Positions 1-7,615 are shown, numbered from the stretch's first letter. The stretch: DNA of 13,068 nucleotides from Sulfurimonas sp. (GCF_023228785.1 NZ_JALOAN010000048.1:1-13068), one strand, 5' to 3'. Notes: generated by a model not told the origin, from the sequence alone. Made by a program: numbers and translations.

Positions 1-36
1 GATACTCATCCACACACTGCACAAATAGCAAAGTAA
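1..36 (+). CDS. rplM: 50S ribosomal protein L13, C-terminal end (partial)
   Basis: Frame 1 from the first base reads DTHPHTAQIAK and then a TAA stop at 34-36. A C-terminus with an HPH-type motif followed by AQ fits ribosomal protein L13, whose gene rplM lies directly upstream of rpsI in most bacteria. Only 11 residues are inside the window, so the identification rests on this short tail plus the rpsI neighbour 10 bases downstream. The short spacer contains the rpsI ribosome binding site, so the two genes are almost certainly cotranscribed. Confidence 0.85.
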   Translation, partial: DTHPHTAQIAK

Positions 37-46
37 GGACAAGCAG

Positions 47-436
47 ATGGCAAAAATTTATGCAACAGGACGCCGTAAAGCGTCAATCGCAAAAGTATGG
101 TTAACTCCAGGAACAGGTAACATCACGATCAATGGTCTTTCACTAGACGCATGGTTAGGTGGACTTGAAGCTAAGAAACTTCGTGTTAAGCAACCACTCG
201 CTTTATCAAAGCAAGAGACTTCAGTTGACATTGTAGCTACTACTTTAGGTGGTGGTTTTGGTGGTCAAGCAGATGCTCTTCGTCACGCTATTTCTCGTGC
301 ATTAGTATCTTTTAACCCTGAAATTAAAGCTATTTTAAAACCAGCTGGCATGATGACTCGTGACTCAAGAGTTGTTGAGCGTAAGAAGCCAGGTAAGCGT
401 AAAGCTCGTCGTTCTCGCCAATTCTCTAAGCGTTAA
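47..436 (+). CDS. rpsI: 30S ribosomal protein S9
   Basis: Structural protein of the small ribosomal subunit; its basic C-terminal tail reaches the P-site tRNA. The 129-residue length is normal for bacterial S9. It shows the family marks: N-terminal YATGRRKASIAKVWL (residues 5-19), the glycine-rich GGGFGGQADALRHAISRAL (68-86), and the basic tail KKPGKRKARRSRQFSKR ending in the conserved SKR. The start is ATG at 47, with TAAGGA at 34-39 as ribosome binding site, which overlaps the rplM stop. It forms the usual rplM-rpsI pair, whose promoter must lie outside the window. A G+C-rich hairpin follows 18 bases after the stop. Identification is secure. Confidence 0.98.
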   Translation: MAKIYATGRRKASIAKVWLTPGTGNITINGLSLDAWLGGLEAKKLRVKQPLALSKQETSVDIVATTLGGGFGGQADALRHAISRALVSFNPEIKAILKPAGMMTRDSRVVERKKPGKRKARRSRQFSKR

Positions 437-453
437 TCACTCCTTTACTACAA

Positions 454-475
454 AGCCCCGAACTTGTTCGGGGTT
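454..475 (+). terminator. Hairpin after rpsI, probable terminator
   Basis: CCCCGAA (456-462) pairs with TTCGGGG (467-473) around the 4-base loop CTTG. A G-T pair and an A-T pair can extend the stem to nine. It lies 18 bases after the rpsI stop and before the promoter-like TATAAT at 541. There is no uninterrupted T run after it (TTCCAAAT), so it is a weak or non-canonical intrinsic terminator, or an mRNA 3'-end stabiliser for the ribosomal protein transcript. Confidence 0.65.
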
Positions 476-540
476 CCAAATAAAACCTCACTTTTTACAA
501 CATACTTATAAACAAAAACTCCCATTAAACATAGTTCATA

Positions 541-546
541 TATAAT
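541..546 (+). promoter_or_regulatory. Sigma-70-type -10 box for the 572-4100 operon
   Basis: A perfect TATAAT lies 26 bases before the ATG at 572. No TTGACA-like -35 box is visible at 16-18 bases upstream; the upstream stretch is AT-rich, as is usual for campylobacterotal vegetative promoters, which rely mainly on the -10. The predicted start of transcription is near 552, which would leave a leader of about 20 bases containing AAAGG (562-566). Confidence 0.6.
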
Positions 547-571
547 ACCTCAATTTTAAAAAAGGTAGTCT

Positions 572-1960
572 ATGAAAAAATTTCTTATCGGATTAGTTTT
601 ACTTGTTGGAGTTGCAGCTCTTCTTCCTATCGTCGGCAATAGTGTAGCCCAAAAAACACTAAAAGAAAAAATTGACCTCTTTTGTGCAAATGGAATTGAG
701 ATACAAAACGAAACTTCATACTCAAGCTACCTTAATACAAAAAACCATTATGAGTTCATACTAAGAGATGCACCAAAGTTTATAAAGTTTATAAACCAGT
801 ACTCAGATGCACAACTACCTCCATATGTTGAAGCAGCTATTGGTGGTGTTACTATTGGAGTAGATGTAGAGTATAGCAACTTTCCAATAAGTTCTAAAGT
901 CGTTCTTGATATCTACCCAATAACACTTCCGCAAGAGTTAGAACAAGCGTTAAAACAAGAGAGCACAAACTTCTATAACTATGTAGATAAACTTCTTCAA
1001 GCAAAAGGTGTGCTTTATCATATGAATTATCATATCTCTGAAGATATTTTTGACGGTTTTATAAAAGATATAGATGAGAAATATGTTTTTGACAATGGTA
1101 ATGAGATGATATTTAAACTTCTAAGTGCAAATTATTATGGAGAAGGACCACTTATCGCTCCAAAGAGTCTTCAAACGAATATATCAAATATTACTCTAGA
1201 TATAATTGACAAAGCAAATGAAGAAACTATCTCCTTTAAAGCACAAGATTTAAAATCTGCATCTACGTTTGAGTCTCAAAGTACATATGCATCAAGTGCC
1301 TCTTTAAAGAGTTTTTCCTTCCTTTTAAAAGAGCAACAAAGGAAAAACACAAGTGCATCGTTAAATGATTTTAAAGTAAATGTATCATCAAATGTTCAAG
1401 GAAAAGATGGAGAGTTTTATACAAAAATGTCACTCAAGGGAATGGATATAAATACTAAAGATGCAACAAGCATAAAGGTAAGTGACATTAACTATGATAT
1501 ATCTTTAACTGGAGTTGACAAAGATTCATACGAAGAACTTAGAGTTTTAACTTCACATGCAAGTGTTACTAACTCTCCAGATTTTGAGCAAAAACTTCAA
1601 AGAGTTGTTACAAAACTTCTCTCAAAAGGACTATCTTTGAGTATCCCTGATATGTCCATAAACAAAATCACACTTGACAATGAAGAGCCTGTAGATGGTT
1701 TTAGCTTTATGGCAAGAATGACACTAAACGAAGATCCAAATTTAGAGCAAAATTTAAAATCATCACCCAAAGAGATACTAAAAAATATAAACCTAGCATC
1801 AACTCTAAAACTATCAAAAGACTTTTTCGTACTTGTGAATAAAAATGCGCCACTTACTGGACTGGCAGCTTCATTTGTAAAAGAGGAAAAGGACAATCTT
1901 ATCTTTGAAGTTAAGTTAAATGCTGGAGTTCTTAGCATCAACGATAAAGTGATAAACTAA
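572..1960 (+). CDS. DUF945-like membrane-anchored exported protein
   Basis: 462 residues. The N-terminus is MKK followed by a hydrophobic segment (about residues 4-22) with no clear signal-peptidase site, so it is probably an inner-membrane anchor with the remainder in the periplasm. The rest is long, polar and beta-rich, with many alternating S/T/K segments and a GVTIGVDVEYSNFPISSKVV stretch near residues 91-110. N-terminal anchor, size and composition resemble the DUF945 (YdgA-type) family, which has no firmly established biochemical role. Start: ATG at 572 with AAAGG six bases upstream. The gene ends five bases before the solute-binding protein gene, so they are cotranscribed. No catalytic motif is visible. 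Family assignment is by recall of overall pattern; the membrane anchor is the firmest statement. Confidence 0.65.
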   Translation: MKKFLIGLVLLVGVAALLPIVGNSVAQKTLKEKIDLFCANGIEIQNETSYSSYLNTKNHYEFILRDAPKFIKFINQYSDAQLPPYVEAAIGGVTIGVDVEYSNFPISSKVVLDIYPITLPQELEQALKQESTNFYNYVDKLLQAKGVLYHMNYHISEDIFDGFIKDIDEKYVFDNGNEMIFKLLSANYYGEGPLIAPKSLQTNISNITLDIIDKANEETISFKAQDLKSASTFESQSTYASSASLKSFSFLLKEQQRKNTSASLNDFKVNVSSNVQGKDGEFYTKMSLKGMDINTKDATSIKVSDINYDISLTGVDKDSYEELRVLTSHASVTNSPDFEQKLQRVVTKLLSKGLSLSIPDMSINKITLDNEEPVDGFSFMARMTLNEDPNLEQNLKSSPKEILKNINLASTLKLSKDFFVLVNKNAPLTGLAASFVKEEKDNLIFEVKLNAGVLSINDKVIN

Positions 1961-1965
1961 AAGAT

Positions 1966-3471
1966 ATGTTATTTAAATTTTTGTTGCTTGTTTTTTTATC
2001 TGTTAACATTTTTGCATCAACTCTGCAACTAGCAACATCCACAAACCCCTCAAGGCTAAATCCGCTTCTTGCAACGGATTCTAGCTCATCAGAGATCTCA
2101 TCTTTTTTGTTTAACGGACTTGTAAAGTTTGACAAAGATGCAACTGCAATTGTTGGAGATCTAGCAGAGGAGTTTTACTTTGTTGATGAGACAACACTCA
2201 TCTTTAAACTTCGCAAAAATGTAAAGTGGCACGATGGTCAAAAATTTAGTGCAAAAGATGTTCTCTTTACCCACAAGATCCTCATATCTCCACAAGTAGT
2301 CTCTCCATATAGTTCAGATTTTAGGTTTGTAAAGAGTGTTGAAATGGTAGATGATTTTACGCTTCGTGTAACTTACCATGAACCATATTTTAAAGCTCTT
2401 GAGGTGTGGATGATGGGCATACTTCCAGAGCATATCTTAAAGGATGAAGAGAGTCTTATGAACTCAAAGTTCAACACTGACCCAATAGGCACAGGACCAT
2501 ATAAACTTCATCAACTTGAACACTCTAAAAACATTATACTTACAGCTTTTGATGACTACTTTGAAGGAAGAGCAAAGATAGATAAGATCTCATTTAGCAT
2601 CATAGCAGATCCAATGACACGCTTTTTGATGTTAAAGTCATCAGCTCTTGATGTAGGAAGTATAGAGCCTATGCAGTTTGAGAGACAACTAAGCCCTGAT
2701 TTTTTTGAGAAGTTTGATATCCATGAAAACATTTCACGCTCTTACACCTATTTGGGATTTAACCTAAGGTTAGAGAAGTTTCAAGATCCAAGAGTTAGAG
2801 AAGCTCTCTCTTTAGCCATCGATAGGCAAGAGATAGTAGATATTCTCTTTTTTAGTCATGCTAAGGTTTGTACAGGTCCATTTTTGCCAAAAACCAAAGC
2901 TTTCAACGCAGATGTAAAAGCACCAACACAAGACATACAAAAGGCAAAAAAGTTACTAAAAGAAGTTGGATATGATGAGAGAAATCCTTTTGAATTTGAG
3001 ATAGTTACATCAAATGCTAGTGCTATTAGGCCATATGCTGCACAGATCATACAACACCAACTAAAGAGAGCTGGAGTTGTAGTAAAGCTTAGAGTTATGG
3101 AGTGGCAAGCTTTTTTAAATATGGTTGTGTTTCCAAACAAGTTTGATAGTGTACTTTTGGGTTGGGGACTCTCTCCTACTCCAGATCCATATGTTTTTTG
3201 GCATAGTGATAATGACAGAAAAAGTGGTTTTAATCTAACAGGATATAAAAACGAGAAACTTAATAAAATGATAGAAATTTCACAAAGTATGATAGATAGA
3301 GAAGAGTTAGCAAAACTTTGGCAAGAGATGTTTGCAATGATAGTAAAAGACAATCCTTACCTCTTTTTATACATACCAAACTCAATAACAACAGTAAATA
3401 AAAATATAAAAAATATTGAACCAAGTGCAAGTGGCATTTGGCACAATTATATAAAATGGGAGAAAAATTGA
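1966..3471 (+). CDS. Periplasmic peptide-type ABC transporter solute-binding protein (SBP family 5)
   Basis: 501 residues, the usual size for OppA/DppA-type proteins. A signal peptide is clear: K4, hydrophobic core 5-16, likely cleavage after A17 (IFA|S). No cysteine follows the core, so it is a soluble periplasmic protein, not a lipoprotein. Family-5 signatures include NPSRLNPLLATD near the N-terminus, LRKNVKWHDGQKFSAKDV (about residues 82-99), the DPIGTGPYKL segment, and FQDPRVREALSLAIDR. Substrates of the family are peptides, nickel or other small ligands; the sequence alone does not say which. The start at 1966 follows the previous stop by five bases with only a poor ribosome binding site, suggesting translational coupling. 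No permease or ATPase gene is adjacent, so the partner transporter must be encoded elsewhere, or the protein has a sensing role. Confidence 0.92.
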   Translation: MLFKFLLLVFLSVNIFASTLQLATSTNPSRLNPLLATDSSSSEISSFLFNGLVKFDKDATAIVGDLAEEFYFVDETTLIFKLRKNVKWHDGQKFSAKDVLFTHKILISPQVVSPYSSDFRFVKSVEMVDDFTLRVTYHEPYFKALEVWMMGILPEHILKDEESLMNSKFNTDPIGTGPYKLHQLEHSKNIILTAFDDYFEGRAKIDKISFSIIADPMTRFLMLKSSALDVGSIEPMQFERQLSPDFFEKFDIHENISRSYTYLGFNLRLEKFQDPRVREALSLAIDRQEIVDILFFSHAKVCTGPFLPKTKAFNADVKAPTQDIQKAKKLLKEVGYDERNPFEFEIVTSNASAIRPYAAQIIQHQLKRAGVVVKLRVMEWQAFLNMVVFPNKFDSVLLGWGLSPTPDPYVFWHSDNDRKSGFNLTGYKNEKLNKMIEISQSMIDREELAKLWQEMFAMIVKDNPYLFLYIPNSITTVNKNIKNIEPSASGIWHNYIKWEKN

Positions 3472-4100
3472 TAATACTTTTTGATTTAGACGGAACGCTA
3501 ATAGACTCAACTGAGGCTATAGTTGAGAGTTTTCACCACTCTTTTAAAACACATAATCATCCACATCCAAAAGATGAACAAATAACTGCACTTATAGGTT
3601 ATCCACTAGATATAATGTTTGCTGATTTAGGAGTTGAGAAAAGCCGTGTTTGGGATTTTGTTGATACCTATAGAGAAAACTATAGAAAGATATCTACTCA
3701 AAAAACCATACTTTTGCAAAATGCTAGAGAAGCAGTAGTCCTGGCAAGTGAGTTTGCAACATTAGGCATAGTTACGACTAAAACAGGAGCGTATTCTAAG
3801 GTTTTGATGGAGCATTTTGAGCTAATGCAACACTTTGAAGTTCTTATAGGTCGTGAAGATGTAGAACATCCAAAACCAGATCCAGAGCCTATCATAAAAG
3901 CTCTAGAAGTACTTGGGAAGAGTGACGAAAATATCTGGATGATAGGTGATACAAAGTTAGACCTCATAAGTGCAAAAGCTGCAAAAGTAAACTCCATTGG
4001 AGTTTTGAGTGGCTATGATGCTTTTGAAGCCCTAAAAGAGCATACAAATGTGATATTTAGTGATGCTTTAGAAGCAGTTGAGTACCTTAAAAATAAGTAA
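3468..4100 (+). CDS. HAD-superfamily phosphatase, phosphoglycolate phosphatase-like
   Basis: All four HAD motifs are present (numbering from the start chosen here): motif I FDLDGTLIDS with nucleophile D6 and acid D8; motif II threonine in IVTTKTG (T103/T104); motif III lysine K136 in HPKPDP; motif IV IGDTKLD with D161 and D165. A helical C1 cap lies between motifs I and II. This is the Gph/PGP-like subfamily; the true substrate (phosphoglycolate, pyrophosphate or other small phosphate ester) cannot be read from sequence. Start: I prefer TTG at 3468 because GGGAG (3458-3462) sits five bases upstream, the TTG overlaps the previous TGA stop (TTGA), and the protein then begins MIILFDLDGT as homologues usually do. 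ATG at 3456 is in frame, adds four residues, but has no ribosome binding site. Probably cytoplasmic. Confidence 0.9.
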   Translation: MIILFDLDGTLIDSTEAIVESFHHSFKTHNHPHPKDEQITALIGYPLDIMFADLGVEKSRVWDFVDTYRENYRKISTQKTILLQNAREAVVLASEFATLGIVTTKTGAYSKVLMEHFELMQHFEVLIGREDVEHPKPDPEPIIKALEVLGKSDENIWMIGDTKLDLISAKAAKVNSIGVLSGYDAFEALKEHTNVIFSDALEAVEYLKNK

Positions 4101-4168
4101 ATTAGATATATTTGTACTAGTTGTTAAAAAAGTGCACAGACTCAAGCTGTATTTAAGAGCAACTTCTC

Positions 4169-4174
4169 TAAAAT
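4169..4174 (+). promoter_or_regulatory. Possible -10 box for the por operon
   Basis: The 127 bases between the HAD gene and porC contain TAAAAT at 4169-4174 in the context TCTCTAAAAT, similar to the GCTAAAAT before mnmG. It would give a leader of roughly 45 bases ahead of porC. No -35 box is convincing. A second weak candidate is TGTAAT at 4204-4209, very near the ribosome binding site. The gap is AT-rich and shows no clear terminator for the upstream operon, so read-through is also possible. Confidence 0.35.
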
Positions 4175-4227
4175 ACATACCAATAGAACTAAAAAATTCT
4201 TACTGTAATTGAAAAGAAGGAGAACTT

Positions 4228-4785
4228 ATGCTAGAAATTAGATGGCATAGTCGTGCTGGACAAGGCGCTGTAACGGGGGCAAAGGGTTTAGCAGATGTAA
4301 TTTCTACAACTGGTAAACATGTACAAGCTTTTGCATTTTATGGATCTGCAAAGCGTGGGGCAGCGATGACGGCGTATAATCGTGTTGACGATAAGATGAT
4401 TATGAATCATGAAAAGTATATGAAACCAGACTTTGTATTTGTCATCGACCCTGCATTAGTGTTTACAACTGATGTTACTATAAATCATAAAGATAGTACA
4501 AAATACATAATAACTACTCATCTAAGTAAAGAGGAGCTTATAAAAGCTCAACCTAGGTTAGAGGGCAAAGAAGTTTATACCGTTGATTGTATTACTATTG
4601 CAAATGAAACTATTGGTCGTCCTATTCCAAATACTCCAATGTTAGGTGCATTTATGAAAGTATCTAAGATGTATGATATAGAATTTTTTAAAGACAGCAT
4701 GAAAAGAATTCTTGCAAAACTACCACAAAAGATCGTTGATGCAAATATGGTTGCAATTCAACGTGCTTTTGATGAAGTGAAATAA
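4228..4785 (+). CDS. porC: Pyruvate:ferredoxin oxidoreductase, gamma subunit
   Basis: 185 residues, the expected size for the separate gamma subunit (also named porG) of the four-subunit 2-oxoacid:ferredoxin oxidoreductases. The N-terminal HSRAGQGAVTGAKGLA (residues 7-22) is the R-x-GQG motif of the gamma domain, which binds the CoA substrate region in the assembled enzyme; GSAKRGAAMTAYNRV (39-53) is the second family block. Start: ATG at 4228 with a perfect AAGGAG (4217-4222) five bases upstream. It is the first gene of porCDAB, which has the same gene order as the H. pylori operon. That order, rather than the delta-alpha-beta-gamma order of oorDABC, is why I call pyruvate rather than 2-oxoglutarate as substrate. 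Cytoplasmic. Confidence 0.95.
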   Translation: MLEIRWHSRAGQGAVTGAKGLADVISTTGKHVQAFAFYGSAKRGAAMTAYNRVDDKMIMNHEKYMKPDFVFVIDPALVFTTDVTINHKDSTKYIITTHLSKEELIKAQPRLEGKEVYTVDCITIANETIGRPIPNTPMLGAFMKVSKMYDIEFFKDSMKRILAKLPQKIVDANMVAIQRAFDEVK

Positions 4786-4795
4786 GGAGCTTATG

Positions 4796-5188
4796 ATGGC
4801 AAAAAAAGGATGGGATGAATTTGAAATAGGGGCTATGCTTCGTTCTTTTGATGGAAGTATTGATGATATTGCAGGAACTCCTCAAATGGATCGTGACTAT
4901 TCAGAGAATAGCTCATATACTGCGAGTGTAGCTGATTGGCGACTTATTAAGCCGATTTTTAACAAAGATTACTGCATTGATTGTCAATTTTGCTGGGTTT
5001 ATTGTCCAGATGTTTCTATTATCGCAAGAGATAAAAAGATGATAGGTATAGATATGGATCACTGTAAAGGCTGTGGAATTTGTGTTGAGGTTTGTCCAAC
5101 AAATCCTAAGTCATTACTAATGTTTCCAGAACAAGCAGATGAAGAGGCAGAGATAGCATCATGGCCTGCAAAAAATGAGGAGAAATAA
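4796..5188 (+). CDS. porD: Pyruvate:ferredoxin oxidoreductase, delta subunit (2[4Fe-4S] ferredoxin)
   Basis: Small iron-sulfur subunit that carries electrons from the catalytic subunits to the external ferredoxin or flavodoxin. Two canonical CxxCxxCxxxCP cluster motifs are visible: CIDCQFCWVYCP (Cys 60, 63, 66, 70) and CKGCGICVEVCP (Cys 90, 93, 96, 100), enough for two [4Fe-4S] clusters. About 58 residues precede the first motif, an extension typical of POR delta subunits. Two adjacent ATGs exist at 4793 and 4796. I chose 4796 (MAKKGWDEFE) because the ribosome binding site TAAGGAG (4783-4789), which overlaps the porC stop, is then six bases away instead of three. The gene lies about ten bases after porC and two bases before porA, so the operon is tightly coupled. 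Confidence 0.95.
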   Translation: MAKKGWDEFEIGAMLRSFDGSIDDIAGTPQMDRDYSENSSYTASVADWRLIKPIFNKDYCIDCQFCWVYCPDVSIIARDKKMIGIDMDHCKGCGICVEVCPTNPKSLLMFPEQADEEAEIASWPAKNEEK

Positions 5189-5190
5189 TA

Positions 5191-6414
5191 ATGGCATTTG
5201 ATAAAATGGAATTAAACGACATAGAAGTATGGGATGGTAACTTTGCAGCTGCTCAAGCTTTAAGACAGTGTCAAATTGATGTGGTTGCTGCTTACCCAAT
5301 TACTCCATCAACTCCTATTGTTGAAGGATATGCAAAGTTTTTATCAGACAACTATATAGAGGGTGAATTTGTTATGGTTGAGTCTGAGCATGCTGCAATG
5401 AGTGGCTGTATTGGTGCTGCTGCTGCTGGTGGTCGTGTTGCAACTGCTACATCTTCTCAAGGTTTTGCTTTGATGGTTGAGACACTCTATCAAGCATCAG
5501 GTATGCGTCTTCCAATCGTACTAAATGTAGTTAACCGTGCACTAGCTTCTCCACTAAATGTAAATGGAGATCACTCAGATATGTATCTTGGTCGTGATAG
5601 CGGTTGGATTCAGTTTGACTCTTATTGCCCGCAAAATGCTTATGACTTAAACTTTATAGCATTTAGAGTTAGTGAAGATCATGATATAAGACTTCCTGCT
5701 ATGGTTCATCAAGATGGATTTATGACTTCTCATACAGCTCAAGGTGTTACAACACTAACAGATGATGCTGCTTACAATTTTGTTGGTGACTATAAACCGA
5801 TGAATGATATGCTTGACTTTGAACATCCAGTAACTCACGGTGTACAAACAGAAGAAGACTGGCATTTTGAGCATAAGGCTCGTCAACATAATGACCTTAT
5901 GACAAAAGTACTACCAAAGATTCAAGAAGTTTTCGATGATTTTGAAAAACTTTCAGGTCGCAAATACAACATCGTAGAAGAGTATGAAACAAAAGATGCA
6001 GATGTATGTGTTGTATGTCTTGGATCTTCAGTTGAGACTGCTCGTGAAGTTGCAGGAGAGATGAGAGAAAAAGGTATCAAAGCAGGTGTTATCGGCATTC
6101 GTGTTATTAGACCATTTCCTTTTGAGCAAATTAGAGATGCATTAAAAGATATTAAAGCTATAGCTGCGCTTGATAGATCATCTCCAAATGGTGCACCTGG
6201 TATGCTGTTTAATGAAATCGCTGGATCACTATTTAATACTGACACAAAAGCACTTCTTTCAGGATATGTTTATGGTTTAGGTGGTCGCGATTTAACTAAG
6301 GCTCATTTAGTAGATCTCTTCACAGAGCTTCAGGCAAATGTTGATGCTGGTAAAGTAACAACTCCATTACAACAGTTTATCGGTGTTCGTGGACCGAAAC
6401 TATCATATTTATAG
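5191..6414 (+). CDS. porA: Pyruvate:ferredoxin oxidoreductase, alpha subunit
   Basis: 407 residues, normal for separate POR alpha subunits. Motifs: AAYPITPSTPIVE (residues 33-45), the substrate and thiamine-contacting loop of the family; MVESEHAAMSGCIGAAAAGG (62-81) with E64; the TATSSQGFALM block (85-95); and VNRALASPLNVNGDHSD (114-130). The C-terminal half (from about residue 260) is the transketolase C-terminal-like domain, with VCLGSSVETAREVA and IGIRVIRPFPFEQIRDAL. Together with porB it forms the thiamine diphosphate active site that decarboxylates pyruvate, or runs in reverse as pyruvate synthase. Start ATG at 5191 has GAGGAG eight bases upstream inside the end of porD. Porters of this type are cytoplasmic and oxygen-sensitive. 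Confidence 0.96.
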   Translation: MAFDKMELNDIEVWDGNFAAAQALRQCQIDVVAAYPITPSTPIVEGYAKFLSDNYIEGEFVMVESEHAAMSGCIGAAAAGGRVATATSSQGFALMVETLYQASGMRLPIVLNVVNRALASPLNVNGDHSDMYLGRDSGWIQFDSYCPQNAYDLNFIAFRVSEDHDIRLPAMVHQDGFMTSHTAQGVTTLTDDAAYNFVGDYKPMNDMLDFEHPVTHGVQTEEDWHFEHKARQHNDLMTKVLPKIQEVFDDFEKLSGRKYNIVEEYETKDADVCVVCLGSSVETAREVAGEMREKGIKAGVIGIRVIRPFPFEQIRDALKDIKAIAALDRSSPNGAPGMLFNEIAGSLFNTDTKALLSGYVYGLGGRDLTKAHLVDLFTELQANVDAGKVTTPLQQFIGVRGPKLSYL

Positions 6415-6423
6415 GAGAATACT

Positions 6424-7380
6424 ATGAGTGAAATGAAAAAAATAAAAAACTTAAAAGAGTTCTCAACATCAGCAGATCGCTTTGAAGGTGCGAACCTTTT
6501 ATGCCCTGGTTGTGCACACTCTATTATCGTTCGTGAAGTTTTAAACGCAACAAACGATGACTTAGTTCTATCTGCTTCAACAGGCTGTTTAGAAGTTTGT
6601 ACAGCAGTTTATCCATATACATCTTGGGATGCTTCATGGATTCATATCGGTTTTGAAAATGGCTCTACTGCAGTTGCAGGTGCTGAAGCTATGTACAAGG
6701 CTCTTAAGAATAAAGGTCGCCTAAAGCAACCAGATCGTAACCCTAAATTTGTATCTTTTGCAGGTGATGGTGCTTCTTATGATATCGGTTTTCAGTGGAT
6801 CTCTGGATGTATGGAACGTGGTCACAATATGATGCATGTTGTTTTGGACAATGAAGTTTATGCAAATACAGGAGGACAAAGATCATCTTCAACTCCAATA
6901 GGTGCAAGTGCTACTACTTCACCAGCTGGTCGTGTAAGTTATGGTGAGAAGAGAAATAAAAAAGATATGGTTTCTATCATGGCTTCACACCATATTCCAT
7001 ACTCAGCGCAAGTTTCTCCAAACAAGTGGAAAGATATGGTTAAAAAAATCCAACACGGTTTTGCAGTTGATGGTCCAGTGTTTATAAACGCTGCCTCTCC
7101 ATGTACAACAGAGTGGAAATTTGACCCTAAAGATACTATGACTATAGCTGATTTAGCAACTGATTCACTAGTTTTCCCACTATATGAGATCATAGATGGT
7201 AGAGAGTTAAACATCACATATAGACCTAAAAATATAGTTCCAGTAGAGGATTACCTTGCTGCACAAGGTCGTTTTAAGCACCTTTTTAAAGATCAGTATA
7301 AGTACTTAATTAAAGAGTGGCAAGAGCGTATCGACGATAACTGGGCGTATCTACAACGCCGCGAAGAAGCAAGAGTTTAA
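6424..7380 (+). CDS. porB: Pyruvate:ferredoxin oxidoreductase, beta subunit (thiamine diphosphate and [4Fe-4S] binding)
   Basis: 318 residues. It has the thiamine diphosphate/Mg motif starting at GDG (114-116) and ending at LDN (N143), about 27 residues apart, followed by EVYANTGGQRSSSTP, the family's most conserved block. Four cysteines placed as the [4Fe-4S] ligands of POR beta subunits are present: C27 and C30 in CPGC, C55 in STGCLE, and C227 in ASPCTTEW. Start ATG at 6424 has AGGAG six bases upstream, nine bases after the porA stop. With porC, porD and porA all subunits of a complete enzyme are encoded. In an organism fixing CO2 by the reductive TCA cycle it would supply pyruvate from acetyl-CoA; otherwise it oxidises pyruvate. 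A strong hairpin follows. Confidence 0.96.
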   Translation: MSEMKKIKNLKEFSTSADRFEGANLLCPGCAHSIIVREVLNATNDDLVLSASTGCLEVCTAVYPYTSWDASWIHIGFENGSTAVAGAEAMYKALKNKGRLKQPDRNPKFVSFAGDGASYDIGFQWISGCMERGHNMMHVVLDNEVYANTGGQRSSSTPIGASATTSPAGRVSYGEKRNKKDMVSIMASHHIPYSAQVSPNKWKDMVKKIQHGFAVDGPVFINAASPCTTEWKFDPKDTMTIADLATDSLVFPLYEIIDGRELNITYRPKNIVPVEDYLAAQGRFKHLFKDQYKYLIKEWQERIDDNWAYLQRREEARV

Positions 7381-7407
7381 AAGATTCTAGCTTCGGTACA
7401 CCTTGCA

Positions 7408-7454
7408 CCTAACTCAAAATGGCAGGCTACAGCCTAGCCTTTTTTAGAGTTAGG
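7408..7454. terminator. Nested hairpin terminator of the por operon, possibly bidirectional
   Basis: An inner hairpin GGCAGGC (7421-7427), loop TACA, GCCTAGCC (7432-7439, one bulged A) is followed by six T (7440-7445), a textbook intrinsic terminator. It sits inside a perfect 8-bp outer inverted repeat, CCTAACTC (7408-7415) and GAGTTAGG (7447-7454). The AAAA before the inner stem can pair with the T run, so the whole could fold as one long hairpin of nearly 50 bases. The AAAA on the left arm gives a T run on the minus strand, so termination from both directions is possible. Confidence 0.75.
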
Positions 7455-7506
7455 CACAATCTGCACCAAATCTAAAACTTTTTACTAATTTCAAAAATTC
7501 TTTTGC

Positions 7507-7519
7507 GGTTTGGCAAACC
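7507..7519. repeat. Small inverted repeat upstream of luxS
   Basis: GGTTTGGCAAACC is palindromic around its central G: GGTTT and AAACC pair around GGC. It lies about 60-75 bases upstream of the proposed luxS -10 box, in an otherwise plain AT-rich stretch (7455-7615). It might be a protein binding site or a weak hairpin; nothing else in the sequence assigns a role. Confidence 0.3.
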
Positions 7520-7579
7520 ATAACCTCACAAATTTAAAATCTAATCTTCCAACTTCAATATAAATAAATCTAAAAACGA

Positions 7580-7585
7580 TAGAAT
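7580..7585 (+). promoter_or_regulatory. Probable -10 box for luxS
   Basis: TAGAAT in the context GATAGAAT, five of six matching TATAAT, 30 bases before the luxS ATG. The upstream 40 bases are AT-rich without a -35 box. Predicted transcription starts near 7592, giving a leader of about 25 bases that holds AAGGA (7601-7605). Independent transcription of luxS is expected because a strong terminator separates it from porB. Confidence 0.55.
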
Positions 7586-7615
7586 GGTGTCAATAAAATT
7601 AAGGAAATAATAACC

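Noticed and set aside
360..545. Plus-strand open frame of 61 residues overlapping the end of rpsI
   Set aside because: It overlaps a certain ribosomal protein gene, runs through the terminator hairpin and promoter region, has no ribosome binding site, and its translation looks like no protein.
1597..2135. Two minus-strand open frames over the end of the DUF945-like gene and the start of the binding protein gene
   Set aside because: Antisense to genes with good signals (signal peptide, family motifs) and without their own start signals.
2856..3353. Minus-strand open frame of 165 residues within the solute-binding protein gene
   Set aside because: Fully antisense to a well-supported family-5 binding protein; its serine- and leucine-rich translation is typical of an antisense shadow.
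4228..7380. 2-oxoglutarate:ferredoxin oxidoreductase (oor) as an alternative identity
   Set aside because: Campylobacterotal oor operons are ordered delta-alpha-beta-gamma. Here gamma comes first and the delta subunit is the longer type with an N-terminal extension, as in porCDAB. Substrate is still inferred, not proven.
7455..7615. Riboswitch (for example SAM or SAH type) before luxS
   Set aside because: The stretch is AT-rich with only one 5-bp inverted repeat at 7507-7519, which lies upstream of the likely transcription start, and no known aptamer core is visible.
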